A stretch of DNA of 64,000 bases from positions 1-64,000 of the forward strand of contig DUQR01000041.1 of NCBI GenBank assembly GCA_012837715.1, in the 5' to 3' direction. This stretch comes from Bacillota bacterium (lineage in GTDB: Bacteria > Bacillota > UBA4882 > UBA10575). The notes beneath the pieces were generated by a model. The model searched no databases and was not told the origin of the DNA. It was given only the letters and a program-made list of their open reading frames with translations. Both the position numbers and the translations under genes were made by a program. Positions 16,983 through 25,801 of the stretch are shown piece after piece; the stretch's first letter is position 1; every line of letters starts with the position of its first letter.

Positions 16983-18611
16983 TTAGCTTTCAACAGAGAA
17001 CAAATAGTAGTAGAGGGGTTGTCCACCATAGTATAATTCCACTTCCGCGTCGGGGAAGAGAGCTTGTACCTTTTCCAGAATTCCCTCGGCTTCTTTTTCA
17101 TTAATATCATGACCATAATAAATAGTTATAAATGAATCCTCCCCTTCCACACAATGGGAGAGCAGATCAAGCAGCACTGCCGAAGCGTCCTTCCCTTTAC
17201 AGGTGATATCGCCTTCTTTTAGGCCAATGATATCTCCTTCCTGGATTTCCAGACCGTTATAGGAAGAGCTTCTGACCGCAAAGGTTACCTCCCCGGTGGT
17301 CACCGAACCTAAAGCGCGCGTCATTGCCTCTTGGTTATTGACTAGAGACTCCTCGGGAGTAAACGCCATTAAAGCAGCCACCCCCTGCGGAATCGACTTG
17401 GAGGGGACCACCGCTACCGGGATATCGGTTAGTTCACTAACTTGCCCGGCTGTCATCACGATGTTCCCGTTATTGGGGAGGATAATCACCTGTTTGGCCG
17501 CTACTTTCATCACCGCATGGTATAAATCCTCCGTGCTCGGGTTCATCGTCTGACCGCCTTCAATCACCTCATCCACACCTAAACTGCGGAAGATATTCTG
17601 GAGGCCTTCTCCGGAAGCCACGGCCACCAGACCAATCTCCTTAACCGTCTGGGGTGTTTGGTCCCGACGAAGTTTTTCCAGCCGTTGTTGGCTCTGCTCC
17701 ACCATATTATTGATATCGATCTCCGACAATTCACCCAAATGGACAGCATAATCCAGAATAAGGCCGGGATTATTCGTGTGAATATGAATCTTGACCGTCT
17801 TTTCATCCCCAACTACCAACATACTGTCACCATGGGGCGCCAAATCTTCTTTGATCGACTCCAAAGCAAGACCCTCTCCCCGCAGGATAAATTCGGTGCA
17901 ATACTGGAAAGTGATATTATCCGGGTCAAAATCATCTTCCACCGGAGCAAAGAGCTCTTTTTTCTCGACCGGAACGGCTTTCTTAATCGTAATGGGTTGG
18001 CCTTTTAGCCCCGCAATCACACCTTGAAAAAAGAAGAGCAGACCTTTCCCGCCCGCATCTACAACTCCGGCTTGTTTCAAAGCCGGTAACATCTCCGGGG
18101 TTTTCGCTAACACTTTTTCCGCGTGTTTATAAACTTGTTCCACAAACCGGATGAGGTTATCCTCTTTCCCCTGGATTTTTTGGGCTTTTTCGCCTGCTTC
18201 TCTTACCACCGTAAGAATTGTCCCCTCGACTGGTTTCCGGACTGCTTGATAGGCGGTAGTGGCCGCGCCAACGATCCCCTTGGCTAGATCGGGGATCCCC
18301 AGTTTCTCCACTTTACCCACAGCCCGGGCAAAGCCACGGAAAAACTGAGAAACAATTACCCCTGAATTCCCACGGGCGCCCATCAAAGCACCCTGCGCTG
18401 CGCGCTCCAAAATCGCCGGAACTTCGTCCGTTGCTTTCTCTGCTTCCCTTAAAGCAGCCTGGAAAGTCAGGGACATATTGGTTCCTGTATCACCGTCTGG
18501 AACCGGAAACACATTGAGGGCATCCACTTCTTCTTTATGCCCCACTAAGGTTTCCACGCCGGCAGCAAGAATCGTTTTTAATTTTGGTCCGTCGATTAAA
18601 TCAAGGTTCAA
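16983..18611 (-). CDS. fakA: DAK2/DhaL-domain protein YloV, fatty acid kinase A-like
   Basis: The N-terminal ~200 residues are a DhaL-type nucleotide-binding domain (DALNVFPVPDGDTGTNMSLT, GARGNSGVIVSQFFRGFA), which in FakA phosphorylates fatty acids bound by a DegV-like FakB partner; the C-terminal part (from about residue 310) matches the YloV-specific region. I choose TTG at 18611, eight bases after GGGAGG, for a 542-residue protein; an ATG at 18665 lies inside the asp23 gene. Follows asp23 by 13 bp. A degV-family gene at 45814, far away, could supply a partner. The fatty-acid role is inferred from characterised homologues. Confidence 0.88.
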   Translation of the reverse strand: MNLDLIDGPKLKTILAAGVETLVGHKEEVDALNVFPVPDGDTGTNMSLTFQAALREAEKATDEVPAILERAAQGALMGARGNSGVIVSQFFRGFARAVGKVEKLGIPDLAKGIVGAATTAYQAVRKPVEGTILTVVREAGEKAQKIQGKEDNLIRFVEQVYKHAEKVLAKTPEMLPALKQAGVVDAGGKGLLFFFQGVIAGLKGQPITIKKAVPVEKKELFAPVEDDFDPDNITFQYCTEFILRGEGLALESIKEDLAPHGDSMLVVGDEKTVKIHIHTNNPGLILDYAVHLGELSEIDINNMVEQSQQRLEKLRRDQTPQTVKEIGLVAVASGEGLQNIFRSLGVDEVIEGGQTMNPSTEDLYHAVMKVAAKQVIILPNNGNIVMTAGQVSELTDIPVAVVPSKSIPQGVAALMAFTPEESLVNNQEAMTRALGSVTTGEVTFAVRSSSYNGLEIQEGDIIGLKEGDITCKGKDASAVLLDLLSHCVEGEDSFITIYYGHDINEKEAEGILEKVQALFPDAEVELYYGGQPLYYYLFSVES

Positions 18612-18624
18612 TCCTTGACCCTCC

Positions 18625-19008
18625 CTACAAATTGCCGTTACTTCCAGTGCGGACACCGGTGACAATCACATTAATTTTAGTCGCCATCACTTCGAGTTGA
18701 TTTTCAATCGCATATTTAACGTTTTCAATGACATTATGGGCCACTTCATTAATCCTGGTCCCATATTCCACAATAACGTACAAATCCACGATTACCCGGT
18801 TATCATCAATCCGCACTTCAATCCCTTTGGTCAAATTTTCTTTACCCAATAGTAATTCTGCTATGCCATCCTGGAAACTCCGGGATGACATCCCAACGAC
18901 GCCAAAGCATTCTAAAGCGGCAATCCCTGCTACCATGGCAATGGCCTCGGGGGCAACGTCAATGGTTCCCAAAGGTTTTTGGGACTTGACGGAGAGATTT
19001 CTCTCCAC
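18625..19008 (-). CDS. Asp23/Gls24 family envelope stress protein (YloU)
   Basis: A 127-residue soluble protein with the Asp23 fold: GTIDVAPEAIAMVAGIAALE, CFGVVGMS, and a C-terminal VDLYVIVEYGTRINEVAHNV that ends in INVIVTGVR. Relatives are membrane-associated alkaline-shock proteins or YloU, always upstream of yloV, as here. The ATG at 19008 has AGGAGG just upstream (19016-19021 region). Divergent from rpmB. Precise function is not established. Confidence 0.92.
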   Translation of the reverse strand: MERNLSVKSQKPLGTIDVAPEAIAMVAGIAALECFGVVGMSSRSFQDGIAELLLGKENLTKGIEVRIDDNRVIVDLYVIVEYGTRINEVAHNVIENVKYAIENQLEVMATKINVIVTGVRTGSNGNL

Positions 19009-19460
19009 AGATCAGACCTCCTTTTGGGGGATAAAATCTTAAATAATATTCGCTTTCCAGCCCCTATCTCCTGCTCATTTCGGAAAAAACCCGTAAAATC
19101 CGAGGCTGTACGGGCGAACCCCAGCTCTCTTTCCTTTCCCTCCCTATTATATTACTAAACCCTCATACTTAACTTCTTTCTCGCAGAAAAATCTCCTCTT
19201 TTCCCAATCATTATTACAATCTTTTATAATTTTCTAAAATGTTAAGCTGTGATCTGCTTTCGGACTTCTGGGCCCGGGCGGTAGCCAGTGGCGACTAACC
19301 AGAAATAACCTTAGTTCTTCACCCGCTTTGGTTTATTACTGGTAAGAATTGAATTTCTTAACATGTCTTCTTCGCCGACTTTTTTGCCCTTGCAGTGGCC
19401 CAACTGTTGTGATAAAATCTGTATAGTGTGTATTATGCGTACTTTGGAGGTGTAATCGAA
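19009..19460. other. Divergent intergenic region between asp23 and rpmB
   Basis: About 450 bp without a credible gene. On the minus strand a TATAAT (19146-19151) with a weak TTAAGT box could drive asp23-yloV. On the plus strand TTGTGA (19407-19412) and TATTAT (19431-19436), 18 bp apart, precede rpmB. A small frame on the minus strand (19311-19520) overlaps the start of rpmB and has no recognisable product. Confidence 0.4.
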
Positions 19461-19652
19461 GTGTCTGCCCGTTGTGATATTTGCCGCAAAGGACAACAAT
19501 CCGGTAATCAAGTTAGTCATTCAAACATTAAAACCAGGCGGGTTTGGAAGCCTAATCTCAAACGGATCCAAGTTATCATTAATGGGACACCAAAAACGGT
19601 TAAAGTTTGTACCCGTTGCCTACGTTCAGGAAAAGTGCAGAGAGCGATTTAA
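19461..19652 (+). CDS. rpmB: 50S ribosomal protein L28
   Basis: A 63-residue basic protein of the large subunit. ARCDICRKGQQSGNQVSHSN, then KTRRVWKPNLKRIQV and the C-terminal KVCTRCLRSGKV are diagnostic; both CxxC pairs of the zinc-binding L28 form are present (CDIC and CTRC). GTG start at 19461 follows TTTGGAGGTG (19444-19452). A longer frame from 19428 lacks a ribosome site. The rpmB / asp23-yloV divergence is a standard Firmicutes neighbourhood. Confidence 0.96.
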   Translation: MSARCDICRKGQQSGNQVSHSNIKTRRVWKPNLKRIQVIINGTPKTVKVCTRCLRSGKVQRAI

Positions 19653-19669
19653 GGCTGAAGTGTCCCCCC

Positions 19670-19697
19670 AAAAAAGGCCTTTTGATGGGTCTTTTTT
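19670..19697 (+). terminator. Terminator of rpmB
   Basis: AAAAAAGGCC (19670-19679) pairs with GGTCTTTTTT (19688-19697) with one mismatch, and the T-run continues into the downstream sequence; about 17 bp after the rpmB stop. Confidence 0.65.
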
Positions 19698-19773
19698 GTT
19701 TGTTTACCGGATACTTTATTAGCAGAAGATCCGATGTGGAAGAGGAAAATGGAATTAGGCAATGAGGTGATTA

Positions 19774-20721
19774 ATGGTGAGCAATTACCATCAGATGAAA
19801 CTTTTTACCGGTACCGCCAACCCGGATTTAGCCAAAGAGATCGCCGACTCGCTTGGCGTCTCCTTAGGCGGGGTACGGATTTCCCGTTTTGCCAACGGCG
19901 AAATCTACGTGCGCTTTGACGAAAGTATTCGCGGCGTTGATGTTTTCGTTATTCAACCCTTTTCTAAGCCCGTCAACGAAACCCTCATGGAACTTCTGAT
20001 TATGATTGATGCGCTGAAAAGAGCTTCCGCCGGACGGATTACCGCCGTAATTCCCTTTTATGCTTACGCCCGTCAAGAAAAGAAAACCGCCCCCCGGGAA
20101 CCGATCACCGCGCGTATGGTTGCTGATATTTTATCCACCGCTGGAGCCGATCGCATCTTGACGATGGATTTACATTCCCCGGCGATTCAAGGTTTCTTTA
20201 ATATTCCGGTGGACAACCTGACCGCCCTCCCGAAGCTCTCTCAATACATAAAAGAGAAGAACATTGAAGATGGCGTTGTCATCGGCCCCGATGCGGGGAG
20301 TGTAAAAAAGGCGGAAAAACTTGCCACTTATTTACATTTACCCTTAGGGGTCATGTATAAAAGAAGACCGGGTCCAAATGTGGCTGAAATGTCCTTTTTT
20401 ATCGGTGATGTCAAGGGGAAGACGCCGATTATCATTGATGACATGATCGATACGGCCGGCAGTTTAGAGCAAGTCATTAAGGCCCTGGAGGAAAGGGAAG
20501 CCAAAGAGATTCATATTCTTGCCACCCATGGTGTCTTTTCCCCACCGGCCCTAGAGCGCCTGAACCGTCCCAACATCAAAGAATTAGTGGTCTGTAATAC
20601 TTTACCCTTAAAGCCGGACCCAGCCTATCCCAAATTAAAAGTGCTCTCTGTCGCCCAGCTTTTTGGCGACGCCATCCGGCGGATTCATCAAAACAACTCA
20701 ATCAGTGTTCTTTTTGATTAA
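19774..20721 (+). CDS. prs: Ribose-phosphate pyrophosphokinase (PRPP synthetase)
   Basis: Makes PRPP from ribose 5-phosphate and ATP for purine, pyrimidine, NAD, His and Trp synthesis. KLFTGTANPDLAKEIADSLG, the ATP-loop RQEKKTAPREPITARMVAD, the metal-binding MDLHSPAIQGFF, and the PRPP loop IIIDDMIDTAGSLEQVIKAL are all present. 315 residues, normal. ATG at 19774 follows GAGGTGATTA; an internal ATG (MKLFTG) is a weaker alternative. Monocistronic, convergent with yunB. Confidence 0.97.
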   Translation: MVSNYHQMKLFTGTANPDLAKEIADSLGVSLGGVRISRFANGEIYVRFDESIRGVDVFVIQPFSKPVNETLMELLIMIDALKRASAGRITAVIPFYAYARQEKKTAPREPITARMVADILSTAGADRILTMDLHSPAIQGFFNIPVDNLTALPKLSQYIKEKNIEDGVVIGPDAGSVKKAEKLATYLHLPLGVMYKRRPGPNVAEMSFFIGDVKGKTPIIIDDMIDTAGSLEQVIKALEEREAKEIHILATHGVFSPPALERLNRPNIKELVVCNTLPLKPDPAYPKLKVLSVAQLFGDAIRRIHQNNSISVLFD

Positions 20722-20760
20722 TCCCTTTTTCTACGTTAATAGTCGATCAATCAATCCCGT

Positions 20761-20799
20761 TCCTGGCAAGTATTTTACTGCTCGCCAGGAATCGTTTTT
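20761..20799 (+). terminator. Terminator of prs, overlapping the 3' end of yunB
   Basis: TCCTGGCAAG (20761-20770) pairs with CTCGCCAGGA (20781-20790), one mismatch, followed by ATCGTTTTT (20791-20799). The right arm lies inside the last codons of yunB on the opposite strand (yunB stop is at 20775-20777), so the coding end of one gene forms the transcription stop of the other. Confidence 0.6.
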
Positions 20800-21479
20800 A
20801 AAAGATCCGGGAGGCTAATAATGGGCTGCCCGCCGAAATAAACTTGGGGCACTTCACCCATGATGACCGCTTCCGTTAACGGTACTTCCGCCTTAATCTC
20901 CACCTGAGAACTGAGCAGCGGAATGAGAATCCGAACCGTGGTTTTGATCTGCAAATAAATCTTATGACGGGTTTGGTTGATGCCGGCCTGTTCGAAAACA
21001 TCGTAAACCCGGCTTTCCACCGTACCGACGGGCACAATCACAATGGGAATATCGGGCCCGCGGCCGGCCAGGAGTTGACTTCCCAATAATTGGCCCAGCG
21101 GAATATAGATCTTATCCTTAGTATTTTTCATCAATTCTTGAACCGTAATGGTCGCGTCGGAAGCCAACCGGTTGATTTCACCGGTATTCGGTTGCATTAA
21201 CACCACCCGTCCTCGGTTATCGACTTTGACTGAGATTAAATCTTCGTAACGGATGTTTTTGGCGACATTTTCCCGGATCGCCTGATTGATTGAGGTTGTC
21301 GCCAATACACGGGCATGAGCTTCCGCCCGCGCCTTAATTGTCGGTCGCAATTGATGGTCGGCAAAGAGGAATCCTCCGACCAGACAGAGAATAAATAAGA
21401 AAATAAGGTACGGGGTTTTTTTTCGGGGAAGAGGTGGTAAAACCCTTATTCGTTTTCTTTTTCCTAAGCGCATGCGCAT
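20775..21479 (-). CDS. yunB: Sporulation protein YunB
   Basis: A 234-residue membrane protein of sporulating Firmicutes. A basic N-terminus (RLGKRKRIRVLPPLPRKK) is followed by one membrane segment (YLIFLFILCLVGGFLFA), then an extracytoplasmic domain with ATTSINQAIRENVAKN and, near the end, EVPLTEAVIMGEVPQVYFGG, which are typical of YunB. In B. subtilis it is a late, mother-cell gene needed for full spore development. ATG at 21479 after GGTGATGGGTAG. Confidence 0.9.
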   Translation of the reverse strand: MRMRLGKRKRIRVLPPLPRKKTPYLIFLFILCLVGGFLFADHQLRPTIKARAEAHARVLATTSINQAIRENVAKNIRYEDLISVKVDNRGRVVLMQPNTGEINRLASDATITVQELMKNTKDKIYIPLGQLLGSQLLAGRGPDIPIVIVPVGTVESRVYDVFEQAGINQTRHKIYLQIKTTVRILIPLLSSQVEIKAEVPLTEAVIMGEVPQVYFGGQPIISLPDLLKTIPGEQ

Positions 21480-21793
21480 CTACCCATCACCACCGTTTAC
21501 GTTAGAACTGACTTTCCGTCAATCCTGTTTCTTTCTATTTTTATGTCATCTTTTTAAAATACTTACCTAGGGCTTATTATGTTGTTCTTTGTTTAAACGG
21601 CCCAATGCAATATGTTGTTTGTCGGATTTAAGTGAGACCCTATATATTGTATTGGAATTCCGTTTATTGTTTTCAACAGAAAATCTTGCCCAAGCTTTTT
21701 CTGTTCTTTCGATTCGATCAAAACTCCGTTCCGATAGACCTTTTAGTAAACAATCATCACCTGCCTAATCCTACCATTTGGGAGGGGGAAACT
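21480..21793. other. Divergent intergenic region between yunB and the class A PBP, with a palindromic element
   Basis: 314 bp without a gene. An open frame runs in from 21632 to the PBP gene but has no ribosome site or family similarity until the ATG at 21794, so it is not counted. Its main content is the imperfect palindrome at 21580-21678 listed separately. Confidence 0.5.
21580..21678. repeat. Imperfect palindromic element A
   Basis: Left half TGTTG (21580-21584), TAAACGG (21594-21600) and CCAATGCAATAT (21602-21613) reappear in reverse complement on the right: ATATTGTATTGG (21644-21655, 11 of 12), CCGTTTAT (21660-21667) and CAACA (21674-21678). Its interior (TGTTGTTTGTCGGATTTAAG, then CTATATATTG) resembles elements at 33893 and 41138. 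Confidence 0.5.
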
Positions 21794-24124
21794 ATGGCCC
21801 ATTCACATGCTCCTTTCGGTTTATCTTGGCGTGTCATTACAATTGTCTTACTTTCCGGCCTTTTAATCGGGGTGGCTGCCGGACTGATCTTTGGTTCCAA
21901 AATTCCGGACAACCCTCCCCCCCCGGTTGAAGCAACAATCATCTACGATATCAATGGCCAAATTATTCAACGGCTTTTTCAGGAAAACCGAATTCCCGTT
22001 GATTTCGATCAGATTCCCGAATTAATGAAAAATGCCGTTATCGCCGTGGAGGACCCCGATTTTTATCACCACCGGGGAATCCAAATCAAAGCGATTATGC
22101 GCGCGGTTTGGGTTAATCTTTTAGCTTGGGATTATAAACAAGGGGGCAGTACCATTACCCAGCAGTATGCGAAGGTCTCCCTCCTAACCCATAAAAAAAC
22201 CATCTCTCGTAAGGTCAAAGAATGGTTTTATGCGATTAACTTGGAACGGAATCTATCTAAGAACGAAATTTTAGAACGTTACTTGAACTATATTTATTTT
22301 GGTAACGGCGCCCATGGGGTGGAAGCAGCAGCCCAACGTTATTTCAATAAACATGTTTGGGAGTTGGAACTGCCTCAATTTGCTTTACTGGCTGGTATTA
22401 TCCGGAGTCCGGGTTATTATTGTCCTTTTAAAAACCCGCAAAACGCCCAAGACCGGAGGGCTTTTGTCTTAGATAAAATGGTCGAGAATTATTACATTAC
22501 CCCGGAGGAAGCCGCGCTGGCAAAAGCGGCGCCCCTTGGAGTAGAGAGCCAAGGTTCCCGCGGGCGGAAAGCGCCCTTCTTTGTCGACCATATTATTCAG
22601 GAACTAGCGATCAAAAGAAACCTATTGAGCGAGGAAGACCTGTATACGCAAGGTTACCGGATTTATACCACCTTGGACCTAAACATGCAAGCTTATGCCG
22701 AAGAAGCCATTGCCAATCTGCCCACTGGTGAGCCAGATAAAAACAACGTCACCCAACCACAAATCGCCTTAGTGGCACTGGATCCGACCAACGGTTATAT
22801 TAAAGCAATGATTGGCGGCCGTGATTGGCAAAACACCCAACTGAACCGGGCCACCAAAGCCCACCGCCAGCCGGGTTCCTGTATGAAACCCTTTGTTTAT
22901 ACTGCTGCCATCAACAGCCATCAGTTTACCCCGGCCTCCGTCGTCGTTGATGAAGCGATCGAATACCCTAATGGCGATAGCGCTGAGCCTTGGATTCCCC
23001 GGAATTTTAGTAAAACCTATCAAGGACCGGTCCGACTCCGTCGGGCGTTAGAAGCTTCCTTAAATACCATTTCTGTTCGGCTTACCGACCAGTTGGGTGT
23101 CAGTAACGTTTTTAAAACAGCCCAAAACATGGGACTAAACAGTCTGGTCTCCACGGGCGGACTGAATGATATGGCCCTTTCACCTTTGGCCTTAGGGGGC
23201 TTAACTAAAGGGGTTACGCCGCTAGAATTAACGGCCGCCTATACTCCTTTGGCCAATAAGGGTATTTACTCCGAACCGATCGCTATTTTAAAAGTCACCG
23301 ATAGCCAAGGACGGGTCATTTTGGAGAATAATCCGGAACGGCGGGTGGCCATCCGTGAGTCCGTTGCCTACGTCGTTACGGATATGTTAAAAGGGGTAAT
23401 TGAAAACGGGACCGGACTGCGCGCCCGCATCGGCCGACCGGCGGCTGGAAAAACCGGAACTTCCGATCAAGATACCAATGCCTGGTTTGTTGGTTATACC
23501 CCCGAATTAATTGCCGGGGTTTGGATCGGCAATGACAGTCAAGCGGTTCCGCTTGTTGTTAACGGAACCAAAATCACCAGTGGTTATGCCGCCGAAATTT
23601 GGGGGAAATTTGCCCGCAAAGTTTTGGAGAACAGACCGATTACCGATTTTCCGGTGCCAGCCGGTGTTTCCACCAATATTGAAGTTTGCGCGGAAACCGG
23701 TTACCTTGCCTCCGCTTATTGTCCGGAAACGATCCGGGAAATCTTCATTGCTGGCACGGAACCGGTGGATCTTTGTCCCACCCACTCCGCTCCCGACCTC
23801 GGTAGTAAGATTAGTCTCCAGATCTGCCTGGATTCAGGGGCCCTTGCCACCGATTTTTGCCCGGCGGAACGGGTAATTACCAAAACCTATTGGGCAGTGA
23901 CCGGTACGGAAACTAATGACGGCACACCGATGCCAACTGAAAAATGCCCCTTGCATGGAGAAGCCCAGGCTGAAGAGGTTATCGTCGAGATTTGCACCGA
24001 ATCCGGTTTACTGGCTACCCCCTTCTGTCCTTTCGAAGCGGTGGAAACCCAGTCCTTTGCACCGGGGGAAGAACCAACCCTCCCTTGTAACTTGCACGCT
24101 GGACGGAACCGTCGGCGGAATTGA
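21794..24124 (+). CDS. Class A penicillin-binding protein (transglycosylase/transpeptidase)
   Basis: Bifunctional peptidoglycan synthase, 776 residues. A membrane anchor (VITIVLLSGLLIGVAAGLIF, ~15-35) is followed by the glycosyltransferase domain with EDPDFYHHRGIQIKAIMRA (catalytic Glu), GGSTITQQYAK and YLNYIYFGNGAHGVEAAA. The transpeptidase domain has PGSCMKPF (SxxK serine), SLN (EASLNTISVRL) and KTGTSDQ. The C-terminal 150 residues hold four Cys-pair repeats (VCAETGYLASAYCPE and similar; CxxTGxLA-type), a PASTA-unrelated extension of possible disulfide or metal-binding type. ATG at 21794 follows GGAGGGGG. Confidence 0.95.
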   Translation: MAHSHAPFGLSWRVITIVLLSGLLIGVAAGLIFGSKIPDNPPPPVEATIIYDINGQIIQRLFQENRIPVDFDQIPELMKNAVIAVEDPDFYHHRGIQIKAIMRAVWVNLLAWDYKQGGSTITQQYAKVSLLTHKKTISRKVKEWFYAINLERNLSKNEILERYLNYIYFGNGAHGVEAAAQRYFNKHVWELELPQFALLAGIIRSPGYYCPFKNPQNAQDRRAFVLDKMVENYYITPEEAALAKAAPLGVESQGSRGRKAPFFVDHIIQELAIKRNLLSEEDLYTQGYRIYTTLDLNMQAYAEEAIANLPTGEPDKNNVTQPQIALVALDPTNGYIKAMIGGRDWQNTQLNRATKAHRQPGSCMKPFVYTAAINSHQFTPASVVVDEAIEYPNGDSAEPWIPRNFSKTYQGPVRLRRALEASLNTISVRLTDQLGVSNVFKTAQNMGLNSLVSTGGLNDMALSPLALGGLTKGVTPLELTAAYTPLANKGIYSEPIAILKVTDSQGRVILENNPERRVAIRESVAYVVTDMLKGVIENGTGLRARIGRPAAGKTGTSDQDTNAWFVGYTPELIAGVWIGNDSQAVPLVVNGTKITSGYAAEIWGKFARKVLENRPITDFPVPAGVSTNIEVCAETGYLASAYCPETIREIFIAGTEPVDLCPTHSAPDLGSKISLQICLDSGALATDFCPAERVITKTYWAVTGTETNDGTPMPTEKCPLHGEAQAEEVIVEICTESGLLATPFCPFEAVETQSFAPGEEPTLPCNLHAGRNRRRN

Positions 24125-24160
24125 CCGGCTAATTCGAGCGCGAACTGAGCACAAACTATA

Positions 24161-24197
24161 AAAGCTCCGGGTAACGTAATAAGTTACCCGGAGCTTT
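24161..24197 (+). terminator. Strong hairpin terminator after the class A PBP
   Basis: A perfect 15-bp stem, AAAGCTCCGGGTAAC (24161-24175) with GTTACCCGGAGCTTT (24183-24197), loop GTAATAA, begins 36 bp after the PBP stop. The T-run is short (CTTTCTT), so the stem may serve mainly as an RNA end, but its position fits termination. The 128 bp between this and rodA hold nothing else I recognise. Confidence 0.75.
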
Positions 24198-24325
24198 CTT
24201 CAGCGCAGATTTCGCACCCATCGACCCATGAGTCCTAAATTAAAATTCAAAAGATCAAGGCAGAATGATAAGCAAAGCGGAGTTGAAAGGGGGTCGCGCG
24301 ACCGGGAGAACACGCACCGCGGGCC

Positions 24326-25468
24326 CTAAAACAGCAGCTTCTGGCGGCGAATCCAAATATTCTCCACAAAACCGATGGCCAGAAGGTTTGTAATGATCGA
24401 GCTTCCACCATAACTGACAAAAGGCAAGGGAATCCCCGTAATCGGCATAATTCCCAGGTTCATTCCGATGTTCTCCAAGATATGAAAAAGAAACATCGCA
24501 GTAATTCCGGCCGAGATGAGAACCCCTTCCTTATCCTTGGCTTGCTGCATAATCACAAGACAACGCCAGATCAGAATAAAAAATAATGAAAGCACTATAA
24601 ACCCGCCGCAGAAGCCCAATTCCTCACAGAGGATGGCAAAGATAAAGTCATTATGGCTCTCCGGTAAAAAACCCAACCGTCCCTGGGTCCCCTGGAAAAG
24701 TCCTTTCCCCATAAAACGGCCGGAACCAACCGCAATAATCGCTTGACGCACATTCCAACCGCTCCCGGTAGGGTCCCGATCCGGGTTAAGAAAGATCGTG
24801 ATTCTTTGAATCTGATGCTGTTTGAAAGGCAAAGGGGTCCCCAAATAATAATGGCTGACAAAGAGTAAGACCAGAGCGAGAATGCCGGCGAGAATAATCC
24901 CCAGTAGAAAACGGCGGTTATAACCGGCGATATACAACATGACAAAAAAGAAGAAGATAAAGACTAAAGTCGTGCCTAAATCGGGCTGAAGTAAGATTAA
25001 AACCAGAGGCAGAAGAATATGAAGAAAGGGCGACCACAAGTCCCAAAAGGAATCAAGCTCTTCCTTATCTGCTAAATGCTTGGCTAAAGTCAGAATCACC
25101 AGTAATTTGGCAAACTCGGAAGGCTGCAAAGAAAAAGCGCCACCCAGATTAATCCAAGATTTAGCCCCTTTTACTTCCATTCCTAACGGCGAGAGCACCA
25201 GGACCAGCAGGAGCAGGTTGATCCCATAAAGAATCTGAAAGATTAAATCGGGGAACCGGTAATCACTGAAAATGATGACAATCATCCCGAGCACCCCGAT
25301 GGCGGCGGCGATCAATTGTTTTTTGACCAAAGCAAAAGGATCCCCGCCGGTAAGAGCGTAATTGTTTCTGGTCGCGCTGTAAATCATCACCAGACCAATC
25401 ACCATCAACAAAAAAACGGAGATCAGCAAGTAATAATCGATATTTTTAAGCAGTTTCTTATCCCACAC
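24326..25468 (-). CDS. rodA: Rod-shape peptidoglycan polymerase RodA
   Basis: SEDS-family glycosyltransferase of the elongasome, working with PBP2. The 380 residues contain about ten membrane segments; KGAKSWINLGGAFSLQPSEFAK (read as two blocks around W and QPSE), LLQPDLGTTLVFI, and LPFVSYGGSSIITNL are SEDS signatures, with the catalytic Asp in QPDLG. It ends in a short basic tail. GTG start at 25468 preceded by AAGGTGACTTCAAG. Downstream of minE, and close to PBP2 and mreBCD, the gene family context of rodA rather than ftsW. Confidence 0.93.
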   Translation of the reverse strand: MWDKKLLKNIDYYLLISVFLLMVIGLVMIYSATRNNYALTGGDPFALVKKQLIAAAIGVLGMIVIIFSDYRFPDLIFQILYGINLLLLVLVLSPLGMEVKGAKSWINLGGAFSLQPSEFAKLLVILTLAKHLADKEELDSFWDLWSPFLHILLPLVLILLQPDLGTTLVFIFFFFVMLYIAGYNRRFLLGIILAGILALVLLFVSHYYLGTPLPFKQHQIQRITIFLNPDRDPTGSGWNVRQAIIAVGSGRFMGKGLFQGTQGRLGFLPESHNDFIFAILCEELGFCGGFIVLSLFFILIWRCLVIMQQAKDKEGVLISAGITAMFLFHILENIGMNLGIMPITGIPLPFVSYGGSSIITNLLAIGFVENIWIRRQKLLF

Positions 25469-25505
25469 CTTGAAGTCACCTTTTTCTCCACGCCAAAGAC
25501 GGCGC

Positions 25506-25757
25506 TTACTCTATAGCGCGACGCACTCTCACCACCGGAATATTCGCTACTAGCTCTGCCTTGGAATCGTTGGCATTTAGTTCAATCTCGATCTCGTTTT
25601 CATCGATCTCCACATATTTGGAGATGGCATTTATAATCTCGCCCCGTAAAAGCTCCAAAAGACCAGTGGAAACCTTCGCCCGGTCATGGACGAGAATTAA
25701 ACGCAGTCTTTCCACTGCCTGTTTTTTGCTGGGCGATTCCTCCCGAAAGAACTTCAT
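25506..25757 (-). CDS. minE: Cell division topological specificity factor MinE
   Basis: An 83-residue protein that stimulates MinD ATPase and sets the Min oscillation. AVERLRLILVHDRAKVSTGL covers the MinD-binding, anti-MinCD region; the C-terminal half (ISKYVEIDENEIEIELN) is the dimerisation domain. It is the third gene of minC-minD-minE. The presence of MinE implies the oscillating Min system rather than the DivIVA/MinJ arrangement of Bacillus. Confidence 0.96.
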   Translation of the reverse strand: MKFFREESPSKKQAVERLRLILVHDRAKVSTGLLELLRGEIINAISKYVEIDENEIEIELNANDSKAELVANIPVVRVRRAIE

Positions 25758-25801
25758 TCTTTCCTGCTCCTTTCCCCTAGCATCTTCCCCGGTTCTTGCC
25801 C

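Noticed and set aside
19311-19520. 69-codon minus-strand frame overlapping the rpmB start
   Set aside because: Overlaps rpmB on the opposite strand, no ribosome site, no recognisable product.
21632-21793. N-terminal extension of the class A PBP
   Set aside because: Codons match the palindromic element, not the family; GGAGGGGG directly precedes ATG 21794.
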